A DNA stretch of 64,000 nt from Anoplolepis gracilipes. Lineage: Eukaryota > Arthropoda > Insecta > Hymenoptera > Formicidae. Under the pieces are notes generated by a model. The model was not told where the DNA came from and ran no database searches. It saw only the letters and a program-made list of their open reading frames with translations. The DNA is taken from positions 14,765,501-14,829,500 of the forward strand of contig NC_132975.1 in assembly GCF_047496725.1 (NCBI RefSeq). The letters run 5' to 3'. The translations under genes were made by a program, and so were the position numbers. This document shows positions 27,701 to 38,437 of this stretch, in pieces (position 1 is the first letter of the stretch; each line of letters starts with the position of its first letter).

Positions 27701-30500
27701 GACGCGTTTTAAAGCCAACTTTGTCGCTATTCATCTCTGATGAAAACAAGGAATATAGGGTATTCTGTCCTGATTTCAAGTGCATGTCCTTGAATACGGT
27801 TGACCATGAACAAGTCGGATCGTGGAATTCGTTTTAATTTGTAATGCAAAAGAATGTATAGAGAAAGAGAGGACGGGTTTTACCTTAATTGAAGCATTTC
27901 GTTCGGTATTAGAGAATAATATGTATTTTACACATAACAAGATTATTATTTTATTTAGAGAAAAGTACGTCTTTTGTTTTTTTAAATAAACGATTTATTT
28001 TTATAACACATATTTATACAATACTTATAAATATATAAGTGAATTTCGAATAATCTTTTGTTTGTAATTATATAGGTATTCAGATTTGAACATTTTTATT
28101 GGCTTGGTCAACATAATTTAAAATTTTTCGACATCACGCAGAAGCTATACATCACACATTAAAAGGATTAAAATAATTTAAAAAGAGCTCAAAGCGCGCG
28201 CGCGAGAGAGAGAGAGGGATTATATGCAGATAAACATTAATCTCATTAAAAGGTATCACTCTGATTATAAATAACGTTATAAGAATAAAATTCGTATCTC
28301 ATTTTTGGCATTCAAAATATTTTGCTAGCGTTGATTACAATAGGACACATTTCACATAGCGAACGATGCCGTCGCAGAATTGTCTCGGATTGCTCGCAAA
28401 CGTAAAACCAGGCCAGCAGGAACAATGTCTTATCTTCTTCGAGACCGTCTCGATTGTTGCCATTGACACCTGCTAATAAAATGTCACACCGGTATAGAAC
28501 GTAAAATAGAATTTAAAATTTAGATCAATCTGTCTCAATCTGATACCAGTATTTTACAAGATTTCCTTAATTTTTTTATATCTTCATTGGAATTACAAAA
28601 TTTTTCTTTTATTTCCTTATTCTATTTCCATTCTAATTTTAGCGCATACAGAATGTTTCTGCGGATTTATTAGTTTAATTCATGCACACATTTCTATATG
28701 ACGTCACACAAGTTTACAATTAATTATAGTTATTAAAGTATCATTTGCATCAATAGACTGTGAAAGACGTATATTTTTCCTTCCACGCTAAAAATAACAT
28801 TTTTGCGCCGAAAGTAGCGTGTAGGATATCTTCTTTTCTACGTTTAACGTATTGTTAACGCGCAAATACTCTATATTAATGACCGCGTCACTACGAAAAT
28901 AGAGATGTAAGGAAAGGCCAGACTTTATGCGTGCTCCTGGTAATTGTCTCGATTGTAAGAATAATAATATACACTCTCCGGTTGTTTCAGTCGTTTTTCG
29001 TGATTATTGGCGTCATTACCTTGCACTCGCGTCATCCTAAAAATGAGAAATGTAAAAATAATGTCACAGACGCATGTAATTGCCGTCGCATAAGAGATGA
29101 AATAAGAGGTGTTTACGTAGAGTCGTGATCTGCTAAAAGAGAGATACTTATAGCATTATGAGAATTTTGCAATTTACGTGAATCTTGTACTGAAAACATT
29201 TAATCATTTGAATGTTGAAAATTCTTGATGATATATAAACCTTGATGTGGTATTTTTACGCCGGGACAAGATTAAACGCAAATGCAGTTGCGAAATCATG
29301 ACAAAAACTACTTATCTTTATATTTTTTCTCATCATTAAATTAAAATATATACGAATAAATTTTTTTCACATTCATACGTTTAATTATATTTTGACCGAT
29401 ACTTTTTCCTGAGTAAAATCTATTAAATTTTAATTTCATACAGTTTTTTTTTTTTGCAAATTTAATTGTTTGTAACTTTTGATAAAATTACAATTTTTTA
29501 TACTAAACGATTAAATTTGTACTTTATTTTTTAACAAATTTTAAAAATGTTGACACAATCAGATCAATGATTTCCAAGAAAACATAAAAATTAAAAAATA
29601 TGAAAAGTTTAAAAAACTTTGACAAATATTTAAATATATTCAAAATCATTTTATATAGCTAAACATTTGTTTAGAAAATTATTTAATTTTTTCTTAAAAA
29701 AAAAAAAAAAAAAATAAAAATTTTAATTTCTTAGCCATTTTCAAGTGCATTTGTTCTCTTAAAGCACGTTTTTGTCTTAGCATGATATGATACAATAATA
29801 TATTCGTTTGTCGCTAAAACGTATGTTACGGAGATTATTCGTGTGGGTTGCGACAGAGACAGATCAACCTAGATCTGAAGTAGAAGATTACGGGAATTGC
29901 ACAAATTTTCACTCGGAGGTGTGTCACGTTAGCCTTAAAACTAATTAGCCGATCAACTATTCGGACGGTTACTGACCTCCATTAATACATGTACATATAT
30001 CTATGTGTAAAGTTTTTTTTTAACTGATCATCTTGAAACGTGTCAGATTCTATTTTGCTTATGCAACTTTAATAATTATTCCCTTTTTTTCAGTTGCTCA
30101 GCGTATCGGCTCATACTTTGCCACCGATAAAATTGCTATGCTCGTCATTCATCTTGTCATTGTCAGAGCAACAATCGTCAAGAAACCATTTAAGAAACGC
30201 CGAAAGTTCCAGGTATACATATGATTAACTCGATTACAAACTACTTATGTTATCGTACTTACAACATTTGTATGAAGCGTCACATATTAACCTTCGTATT
30301 ATTTCAGAGACAGTGACGATGATTCAGCTCGAGACGATCTTTCGGATTTAAGTGATAACGAGATATCGCGAGCGACGAAACGCGCAGTCACACCGACCAA
30401 CGAAGATGAGGATACGGAAGAATTGAACGTACAGCTTATCAATCACGATTGGTCCTTCCTATCCACCGTACTTCCTGATCAAGACAACATCGTCTATTGA
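21791..30500 (+). CDS. WDR75: WDR75 homologue, U3 snoRNP-associated WD-repeat protein (15 exons)
   Basis: Exons: 21791-21888, 21968-22169, 22244-22425, 22558-22677, 22763-22950, 23048-23206, 23287-23480, 23565-23749, 23831-23994, 24080-24266, 24368-24546, 24706-24878, 24968-25150, 30094-30212, 30308-30500. They total 2526 nt, giving 841 aa, close to the human length of about 830. WD-type blades recur (ESGELDFWNCQSG, DSSGRVVVWRSL, GGECVLVKWTLA, GKDNKFKLWNLG, QQHITVWNILT), consistent with two beta-propellers. WDR75/Utp17 belongs to the t-UTP part of the small-subunit processome, needed for pre-rRNA transcription and processing in the nucleolus. The last two exons encode AHTLPPIKLLCSSFI and an acidic tail and lie beyond a 4.9-kb intron. 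The GTAAGT donor at 25151 is readable in frame to a stop at 25234, so a short isoform is possible. Confidence 0.92.
26108..26859 (-). CDS. Small secreted, probably amidated peptide precursor nested in WDR75 intron
   Basis: Exon 1 is 26764-26859. It starts MKLTGLRLLSCLFTTILFVA, a classic signal peptide with likely cleavage near GYPA, and ends GEA-like in phase 0 at a GTAAGT donor. Exon 2 is 26108-26212, after a pyrimidine tract and TTTGCAG acceptor. The product is 66 aa. The predicted mature part has two cysteines (in QWHCLRYRK and RRCRNYRL) and ends YRL-G-R-R-H, where Gly followed by dibasic residues is the usual amidation and cleavage signal of neuropeptides. I do not recognise the family. 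Only the two exons, the frame and the precursor layout are seen; secretion and hormone function are inferred. An opposite-strand reading frame covers exon 2 but lacks an ATG. Confidence 0.5.
28335..28469 (-). other. Coding-like GC-rich patch, possible terminal exon
   Basis: After a TTAGCAG acceptor two frames stay open. One ends ...QFCDGIVRYVKCVLL with four cysteines (CSC, FC, KC), and the other ends ...MCPIVINASKIF. The upstream exon was not found, so the frame cannot be chosen. It lies inside the WDR75 intron. Confidence 0.25.
28991..29128 (+). other. Possible exon with hydrophobic start and cysteine-rich end
   Basis: Following GTTGTTTCAG, a 45-codon frame reads SFFVIIGVITLHS, then a CKNNVTDACNC segment, and stops with TGA. 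No initiating ATG exists in frame, so it needs an upstream exon that I could not find. It could be chance. Confidence 0.2.
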
Positions 30501-30670
30501 TATAAAGATCATGTTATGATGAGATAAACTGATCAATTTTCAAAACAAATGAGTTAATCCTGAATGAACAATTCTTCTCCTACTAATTGAACTACTACAA
30601 AGCGTTTGGATGAAATGGAAAGATATAGAATGTGCGTCAAGAATCAATTGTATGTATGTTACGTATTATT

Positions 30671-31978
30671 TTACGACGGTTTCGGTAATTGATCTAATCG
30701 CGAAGCAAGCTCGGCCATTTCAATGACAGCTTCGTTGAGCCTTCTCTCGTAGACCGGATCTTTTTTCATGATCGGGAGGATAAACTTCTTTCTATTTAGA
30801 AAACAATACTCATTGTAAGACGTCGAATCGGACATGATTTCCATGCTAATACTCTCGTCCATCAGAACTGTAGGGAAATAGAATACCGCGGTAATAACGG
30901 CGCCCAAACGTTGCTCCTCCATACCCTCGATTAATTCTGACCAGGCAGGTTTTCGGGGTGCCTTGTGAGCGTTCAGGATCTCGCATAATGTCTCGTAATA
31001 ATGCCGCAACATTGCGCTCTCCCGCGCTTCTCGGAAACTCCGGTCCGCGCAGAGATACAAAATCTGCGCAACGTCGTGTGCCAAGGGAGAGTATCTCAAT
31101 AGCTGATAATCCACTAACAAACAGTTGGGAGATACGTCATTATTGAACATAAGATTGTTGCCCCAGAGATCTCCGTGACTAACCACGTTCATCTTTGTGC
31201 ACGACGGCTCTAAACTGTCATATATTCGTTTGCAAACCGCGTGTATCAGATGAGGATCGTATCCATAACGCTCGGCTATGATCGCGGCCACATCTTCGCC
31301 CTGCTTCAACCACTCTTGCGTCTGCCCATCACGAGTAAAAGCTTTCTCCGTGAAAGTGTCAGGATATAATTGATTGAAGGGTATGCCAAGACGCGCCTCC
31401 GCCAACAAAGAGGCGGCGTGCAACCGCGCGATAGCGCTTAAACCCGCGCGCATCAGCGTCTCGTCGAAGAGCTTGTTTCGCGTCGAATAACTCTTGTTGC
31501 CCAACTCTTCGAAGACTATCAAGTTGTCCTTCACCTTGTAGCACATTGGTGCCCATGGCTTTCCATGGTATCCCTCGCGAAGCAGCGGCAATATGACATC
31601 GTAAAATTTGATCTCCTTCTCGAAGACGCCTTTGTTTATCACGTAATCGGCTTGTTCGGGCACTTCGTAAGGTACAGCCTTGAGAAAAAGCGAGAAAGCG
31701 ACGGTTTCCTCTTTCTTTGTCGAAGCTACTATGTTGAGACGATAATGAGAACCGAGATATCCCATCTTGCCATCGGAATACGGTCGAATGACGTATTCCA
31801 TCACAGTGACATCGTCCTTTAATACGCGTTTCGTTATTTCTTTCACTTCTTCAAACGAGAGCAATTTGTAAATGCCATTATTACTCTTAATATCAACGTC
31901 GTCAGTAATAGTCTTCGTTTCAAGACACGGTTTTATTTCTACAGCGATATTAGACATTCTTTTTCCGTAAACTATCAC
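30671..31978 (-). CDS. EcKinase-like / CHK-domain small-molecule kinase, intronless
   Basis: This single 435-aa frame is tail-to-tail with WDR75, 170 bp away. The protein-kinase-like fold is shown by FLKAVP (K100, probable ATP lysine), FEELGN (hinge region), SHGDLWGNN (Brenner motif, H268-D270, N275) and VDYQL (D290, metal ligand). This is the insect EcKL family (DUF1679/DUF227 lineage). Members include ecdysteroid 22-kinase, which phosphorylates ecdysteroids, and others implicated in detoxification by phosphorylation; the substrate here is unknown. The start could be Met1 or Met8 (MSNIAVEIKP). GC content is visibly higher than in the flanks. Absence of introns could mean a compact family gene or an old retrocopy. 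Confidence 0.9.
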   Translation of the reverse strand: MIVYGKRMSNIAVEIKPCLETKTITDDVDIKSNNGIYKLLSFEEVKEITKRVLKDDVTVMEYVIRPYSDGKMGYLGSHYRLNIVASTKKEETVAFSLFLKAVPYEVPEQADYVINKGVFEKEIKFYDVILPLLREGYHGKPWAPMCYKVKDNLIVFEELGNKSYSTRNKLFDETLMRAGLSAIARLHAASLLAEARLGIPFNQLYPDTFTEKAFTRDGQTQEWLKQGEDVAAIIAERYGYDPHLIHAVCKRIYDSLEPSCTKMNVVSHGDLWGNNLMFNNDVSPNCLLVDYQLLRYSPLAHDVAQILYLCADRSFREARESAMLRHYYETLCEILNAHKAPRKPAWSELIEGMEEQRLGAVITAVFYFPTVLMDESISMEIMSDSTSYNEYCFLNRKKFILPIMKKDPVYERRLNEAVIEMAELASRLDQLPKPS

Positions 31979-32230
31979 CGTACGCAGTCAAATAAAAATA
32001 ACAGGCTGAGAAAATTCCTTCGTCTTTATATCCGCGGTATATTTGCCGACAATACATAACATCATAAATTTATTAACTTCATTCGTCGCAACATAGCATA
32101 TTTCTATCAAAGTATTTTTGCGAAAAGTTATTATATATGTACATACGATGCTGTAATGCCGTGAAGCTTTCGCGAGACTTGTGAATATTTGCAAAATGAT
32201 TCAACCTCATATCTCACATGTCCCTCAAAG

Positions 32231-32420
32231 GTGACTAAAAGACGAATTAAAGACGTCTCCTCAGTAGAACAGAAAGTCACGATAATATTAGAGTAACGTC
32301 AAATGACGTCAATATGATTACAAAAACTCACTTTTTGATTATTTTTTTTTGTCATTTTGACATTATTGTGACTTTCTATTCTATCTGAGCTTATTATCTT
32401 TTAGATGTCTTTTGGTCTTC
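32231..32420. mobile_element. Short imperfect palindrome, MITE-like
   Basis: The left arm (GACTAAAAGACG... to GAACAGAAAGTCAC) pairs with the right arm (GTGACTTTCTATTC... to AGATGTCTTTTGGTC) around a roughly 90-bp centre. No coding capacity and no clear target duplication. Confidence 0.5.
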
Positions 32421-32908
32421 TGTTAGAATTATGGGAAGTCTCTGAGAGACTCGCACAAAAATCGTTCGCCTTGTTATATGTTTTTAATTGTAATATACAA
32501 ACGCAAGATTGATCGTAAATATTTATAAGATTTTATCACAGTTAACAAATATAGTTAATACAATATCTTAAAGAAGCTGAGAATGCTGGCTCCTGTGAAA
32601 AGACCGAAGACATTCCTGATAAAAACAAAAAGAGGCGGCATTATTGCCTATATAACATTTATTAATTTGTCAATACATATTAATGTATAGATAGCAGATA
32701 CGCATATGTAAAAGGCAATTTCGCATAGTTTTATAGTATCATATTTTTACAATGACATTTTAAAAAAATGTTAAACATGGATAAAATCCTTTTATAATCG
32801 CACTAAATCTTGCGCTGTCAACTCTGATAAGATATCAATGTCAGTGTAAAAACGTCAGAATTTGAAAAGTTTCCTTATTAAATATTTGTTATACTATTGA
32901 CATCAGAC

Positions 32909-33304
32909 AAACGTATAAAATATATATATATAATGTACAAAAATATAATAAAAACTATGCTCTAATTTTTATTTATTATAGCTAATAAATAAAAAATGAT
33001 ACATCTCTGATATCTTAATGTATAGGTGAATGTGAGTATCTTAAAGTGCAACCTATTATTAAAATATCACTCGACACTTTATTTCAATAGGCAGGAATAA
33101 AATTAAAAAGCTTAAGATATAATTTAATGTATTAAATACAATATTAGTTGTATTGACAATAAATATGAATATATGAGCCATAAAAAAATGGCTTTAAAAG
33201 AATTTTAAAGTATAATGATAATTTATTATTTACTAGATATAATAAATAAAAATTAGAGCACAGTTTTTGTTATATTTTTGCACGTTATATAGTTTTTATA
33301 CGTT
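32909..33304. mobile_element. Inverted-repeat (MITE-like) element with about 80-bp arms
   Basis: The left arm from AACGTATAAAA to TGCTCTAATTTTTATTTATT is matched as reverse complement by 33228-33304. The arms flank about 230 bp of non-coding DNA, as in a non-autonomous DNA transposon. Confidence 0.65.
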
Positions 33305-33933
33305 TTTTAAGTATGTACATACGAGTAATATACATGTATATATTAATAATTTAATTACCTTCATCATTCAATTTTTTATTATAATATATAATTAATTAAA
33401 TAATTATTAATATAATTTATTGCATATTATATATGTCCATAAATTATGTAATAAGCGAGTTATAAATTATTAATCTGTAATTAATAATTCGTGGAATAGA
33501 ACAAGTTTTTAAATTCGTCTCAAGAACTTCCCATCGACAAAGAATAATGCATTATATTAGCAGTCGATAATATCAATAGCATTCAGTAATGTTAGTAGCA
33601 ATCGGCAATGTAGCATACTTCTAAAAAAAAATTACCTACAGTGTCTCGATAGTCAACACGTGCGTACGCATCACATGTATTTTATTTGTAATTAATGGTA
33701 CGTATACTTGCGGTCGCGAATTGGTTTAATTAACCGATTTACTTCACAAATACACGGACAAAATGTTTGCTTATCTGCCACTTTATTGATTTGACCTCAG
33801 CTTCGCTTGATATTTCGAGATGATTCCGGATATTAACGTTTGTGTGTATACACATTAAATTTGTACAATAGATAGTTAACTATTAATAATTATTAATAAT
33901 TATTAATAAATTATTATTTGTACGCTTTTTCAG

Positions 33934-34364
33934 TTCACAAACTCAATATGTATCCTATGCGAGCGATACATGTAGACGAACAGAATAATGTAAGTAATTT
34001 TGGCGACGTTATTTTACGCATATAAAAATCGATTGTTATTTTATATTTACGTAATAATATAATTATAAGATTTTTTGTCCTTCCTGAATCTTTATAGTTT
34101 TATAGAAAAAATGATTCGGTTTTATATATATCGTCATATACGTTTGGTAACACTTTTGCTTCGGATTACGCTAAAAAATTATATCGTCGCAATTATATTT
34201 TTCTGCAAAACATATTGAACGTTTTAAAACGCGCGATTTCTGAAAAGAATCTTGAGATATTACATCCTTTTAATGGACTAGATGTAAGAGAATTCAAGAG
34301 AGAAAATATGACTGAGAAAAACAAAACTTTAATGTATCTTGCAGTTCTTCTTTTCTTTATATAA
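33934..34364 (+). CDS. Candidate unrecognised two-exon gene
   Basis: A CTTTTTCAG acceptor precedes 33934-33989, which contains an ATG at 33948 (MYPMRAIHVDEQNN) and ends at a GTAAGT donor in phase 0. An acceptor TTTATAG leads into 34098-34364, open in the same phase to TAA. The product would be 102 aa, with a lysine/asparagine-rich body and a hydrophobic tail (LMYLAVLLFFI) that could be a tail anchor. An alternative donor GTAAGA sits at 34285. I recognise no family. In such AT-rich DNA an 88-codon open frame can arise by chance, so the two matching splice sites are the main support. Confidence 0.35.
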
Positions 34365-35100
34365 CTACTCTATTGTGTGTTCCTTTTAGGTACATTTTCT
34401 ATACCTTCTTTTCTTTATAAAGTGTAAATGCAGCAAGGTTTTTTGAAAAATATTCTTTTCTTATTAAGAGAAATGCGACTTGAACGGTAAAATAAAGTAA
34501 GAGGAAAAATCCTATCAAAATATCAACATATCGAAAACGTGTATTTATTTAGAGATCTTATTTAATGATAGATAAATGTTCTCAAAGAAATTATCAAATA
34601 TCGATATTTAGTACTACTACTATAAACTACGATATATCGTTACAAAAAACAAAAGTATTTATAATATAAATTCTCACAAAGTAATCATCACATTTTTCTG
34701 CAAGATTAATTTTTTCAGCAAAATTAATTTGTCACGAAAGTGACCACTGCATTTTTCTCAAATATTTCTACTGATATTATACAATATCCGAAAATTCCAA
34801 ACATTCTGCACCACTAATAAAAATCTAATTAAACAAGGTAACGTGAGTAAAATTAATAATATCTGTGTCAATCAAGATACAAATTAATTGTCAAAGTTTT
34901 CGCGCGTTTTTTTATCACATGAAGCTTGTGGTCCGAAATGCGCTCACAATGCGCTGACAATCTAACGATAAGTATAACATACATAACGTTCACTATACGT
35001 AGATTTTCAGCACTGTAAGCGCATTTTGGATCGCAGCCAAAATTTCGCGTATAGTTCAGCCGTCATGTCGCGAAGAAATTAAAATCGAATTAAATTTACG
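34365..35100. other. AT-rich spacer
   Basis: No gene, repeat family or RNA is recognised between the candidate gene and the CpG-rich island. Confidence 0.5.
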
Positions 35101-35170
35101 GGATGAGTGAAAAGGAAGGAGAAAAGAATGATAAGCCTGTGGGGCTGTTTTTATTTGGCGATTGCTGGGG

Positions 35171-35220
35171 ACGTCGTCGTCATCGTCACCGTCATCGTCA
35201 TCGTCGTCGTCGTCGTCGGC
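35171..35220. repeat. (CGT)n trinucleotide repeat
   Basis: Interrupted CGT/CGTCAC repeat in the CpG island. It yields poly-Arg/His or poly-Asp by frame, and none is believed to be translated. Confidence 0.85.
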
Positions 35221-36197
35221 GGGGGGCTGTCTATTCATTGCCGCCAGTTTCTCGGCGGCGCGCGCACTTCGAGTTGACGTTTGGTTCGCGCCCGCTCGAG
35301 CAGGAGTTTAGTAGCAGCTGCGCGTCCGCGTGTTTCGCCGAACTCTTCAAGCAGGTATTGCGAGTACTCCAACTTTTTTTTTTTTTTTTTTTTCGTCTCG
35401 TCCATTATTGTCTTAATCGTGGTTTGCCGCCGGCGCGCGAGATCCGCGGCGGCCGATATCGCTTCGTAATTTCCGCGCGATAAGAAGGGGGCGCGCGCCC
35501 TCTGAACTTCACCGCGCGAGGGGGACGAGTCGCGCCAAAAGAGTGTCGGGACTGTCGAAAGGGCAGTCGCGTCGCGATAACGCGGCTCCGAGGATACCGT
35601 TCGACGCCGGTCTCGGGAAGCGGAGCACTAGAAAAGCGCGGGATAAGACGCGGGATATCTCGTGAGCGGCGAGATTCGGTTTCTACCGTGTATATCACGG
35701 ATCGCGGATCAAGATGGAACGCCGTTTAATCGAGAGGTGATCCTTTCCTTCAAAGATAACATTTTCATCGAGAGAAAAATCGTATAATTTTTCAATCTTC
35801 AAATCTTATTACGTCTCGACAACTTTTGGCATTTTTATTATTCGTTTATACTTTGACATTTATTTTAATAACCGCCGTGGACACATATGTTATTATAGAT
35901 ATGATTTTATTTTCATTTTGATGAGTAGGCAATCCTGAGCTTTCCACCGCGCAAATGCGTCAATTTCTTTTCGCAGTTATCACACGACGCCGGCAATTAA
36001 CACCTATGATTTAATAGTAGCAGCAATAGTAGCACCGATTTCCCGCGTCGGAAAGTGTAGTCAAGACAAGTGTTTCGTTCATAAAACAACCGATCGTCTC
36101 CCGTGTAGACACAGGACATTACGCGCTTACGAGAAGCATTCTAAAGTAAATACCACGTAAATTAGTTAAACGGTTAGAGAGTTTACACGGAGGGGTC

Positions 36198-36198
<1 letters not shown>

Positions 36199-36243
<45 letters not shown>
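36199..36243. repeat. (CT)n microsatellite
   Basis: CT dinucleotide tract with one TA interruption, within the CpG-rich island. Confidence 0.9.
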
Positions 36244-36244
<1 letters not shown>

Positions 36245-36791
36245 GCGAATGTCTCCCGGCAATAATTAAAGTTTCTCGTAAAGTGCTTCGTTAGGCTCAA
36301 GTATACTTCCTCGCAAAGTTTATAGAGGAGCTTGTGGAATAATCGCGCGGTGGTCGCGTCAGCTGATATAACCGAAGAAAGTGCGAGGATCGATCCATCG
36401 ATCGACGAGGTAAAAACGCGGGAAAATCGGCGTCCCGGTCCCGATGACCGCGGCTGCGCGCGATCCGGGACGGCGATCGGCACGCGAGAAGGACTTCTTC
36501 GGGCCGTCAAGCCGATCGTCATATTTACGATCCCCGGCCCCGGTGCGCATTCGGTGGCGATAAGAGACACGCCCCACGATTAGCCCGTCATCGACGGCAT
36601 CCGCAGGAAGGAACGTTTGTTTTCCAAGAGAGATCATCGCGGCTACACCTAGAGCCCGAGCACGTCCCTGGTGAGTACCACGTCCTTGTTGTCTAGATGA
36701 AATTATTCAAATGAAGAAGCCGCACACGGTGTGGACAATTACCGTGCGAATACCGTACGTATACGTACGTACGTTCCGGTAATCAACGAAC

Positions 36792-37389
36792 GCTCAAAAA
36801 AATAATCTTGCAACTTGAACAAAAACTTAACAGGATAAAAATGAATGTTGGATATATCTGTCTAATGAGTTTATTGCAATAGAGGATAGAGAACAGAAAA
36901 TTGAAAAAACTTTATAATATCTCATTAAAGTATTTAGAATAAAATATGCGTAATATGTATAAAGGTTTTATTTATACTCAATTTCTTATCTACACTCAAA
37001 AAAATGATCTTGCAACTTGAACAAAAATTAATTGTAGCTGTAAAAAATTAACTGAAACAGATAAATTATTAGCAAATACTATGTGATACTGCGTATATTT
37101 TGCACTTAATTAATTTCAATGGCAGAGACAGAATTTATATCTGTACTATTAGTGTCATTTAGACGGGAAATTTTTCTGCGATGCCTATCTTTAAGGCCTT
37201 ATTATCAAGAACAATTATATTTGTGATTAATACAATATTTGACACAATGGGGTCTAAATTTTCTAGAGGTATTGCTGCTATAAATTCTATACGTGACAAA
37301 CAATATTCCAACAGGTACAAAAAGTAGCGATAAATTTTAATTGAGACATCTAGAAATCTATCTACGTCAGCAAAATATTTTTTTGAGTG
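36792..37389 (+). mobile_element. TIR element copy A (397-bp core plus 200-bp shared flank)
   Basis: The core 36993-37389 begins CACTCAAAAAAA and ends with its reverse complement. It has no coding capacity and is repeated, inverted, at 40272-40667 and 42195-42589. The left 200 bp is also present beside copy C, so it belongs to a larger repeat or a duplicated segment. Confidence 0.8.
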
Positions 37390-37992
37390 AAGATTATTAT
37401 TCGCAACTTGCCGTATTTATCGGATCACGCGCGTGCTAATCTCGTAATAGTTTTTCTTTTTTCTTTAAACTAACGGAAATGAATGGCTAGTAGACGTGCT
37501 CGAGAAAAACGCTTGTGTTTGTAAGACGCTTACGTAAGACTAGTGATCCTCTGTGTGCTCAAGATGAGAGGAATCTTAATAATAATTCTTTGCTTAAATT
37601 CTGGAAAACTAGATGATATTTCACGATACTTTTTTTTTTTTTTTTTGTAATACGTTTGCTCATACAAAGCTAGTTGAGGTTTATTGGATTCTCTTTTCGT
37701 GCATCGTGTAAGAGCTCCGTAATTTTTTTTCTTTATTGTTAGAGTCAAACTTGAGATATTACATTTGGCTTAGTTAATCTAATTGTAAGCCAATTATTGT
37801 ACTGAAAATTGTGTACTGAGATTTCAATCTTCGATAAAGAAAGAAAACATTTTCAAGTTTTTTTCCCAATAATTTATATAATGAAGATTCTACAAGAAAT
37901 AATGATATCAAAGTTTTGCTTAACTAGATCAGTTAAGAATTAATACAAGTTCTTGGAAAGCTTGCATCTGTTATATAATGCGCAAATGTATG

Positions 37993-37999
<7 letters not shown>

Positions 38000-38032
<33 letters not shown>
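38000..38032. repeat. (TG)n microsatellite
   Basis: Uninterrupted TG dinucleotide run. Confidence 0.9.
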
Positions 38033-38034
<2 letters not shown>

Positions 38035-38287
38035 TTGTGTTTACTTATTGTTAGATTTTCTTTAGAACAGAAACTCGATCTAACAATAAGAAGCAACTGA
38101 CTCTTGAAAGTGTATAAGACGATACTGATAGCATGAGCTATAAATGCATTAGAGAGTAATCATAATACAGTATAATTATAACAAGATAATATGTATTAAA
38201 ATCTTTAAAGAGATTTGAATTCTCTAACACCTATATCTTTATATATTTTTCACAAGTATTTAACGTTGTTAAATATAATGATCTGCT

Positions 38288-38437
38288 CTAATTTGACATT
38301 TTATCCGTATAATAAATATAAAAAATTGTTTATAATATTATAAAATAAATATAATGAAACTTCTAATTCGACATTTTATCCGTATAATAAATATAAAAAA
38401 TTGTTTATAATATTATAAAATAAATAAAATGAAAGTT
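38288..38437. repeat. 75-bp tandem duplication
   Basis: Two head-to-tail units start CTAATTTGACATTTTATCCG and CTAATTCGACATTTTATCCG and differ at a few bases only, so the duplication is recent. Confidence 0.9.

Larger units (their letters stand above)
25151..30093. other. Large WDR75 intron with nested content
   Basis: All other WDR75 introns are under about 160 nt except 24547-24705, so this one stands out. It contains the antisense peptide gene at 26108-26859 and GC-richer patches near 27000-27840 and 28320-29130. The rest is AT-rich sequence with no supported gene. Confidence 0.75.
31979..33933. other. AT-rich spacer with two inverted-repeat elements
   Basis: Apart from the elements at 32231-32420 and 32909-33304, no gene or RNA is recognised. 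Confidence 0.6.
35100..36670 (+). promoter_or_regulatory. CpG-rich island with probable first (5' UTR) exon of a long gene
   Basis: GC and CpG density rise abruptly over this interval against an AT-rich background. It ends in a strong donor (CCTG|GTGAGTACC at 36671). Readable frames inside it are low-complexity Arg/His runs from CGT repeats and GC-driven openness, so I do not call them proteins. Most likely this is the promoter and 5' UTR of a plus-strand gene whose later exons may be those at 47.7, 54.4 and 56.4 kb. Confidence 0.5.

Noticed and set aside
35103..35483. 126-codon frame with Arg/His runs in the CpG island
   Set aside because: The composition is driven by CGT repeats and a poly-T tract; antisense frames are equally open and there is no recognisable domain.
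36332..36583. Open frames around 36.2-36.6 kb on both strands
   Set aside because: High GC lowers stop frequency; frames overlap each other and none has a family signature. Better explained as a 5' UTR/promoter.
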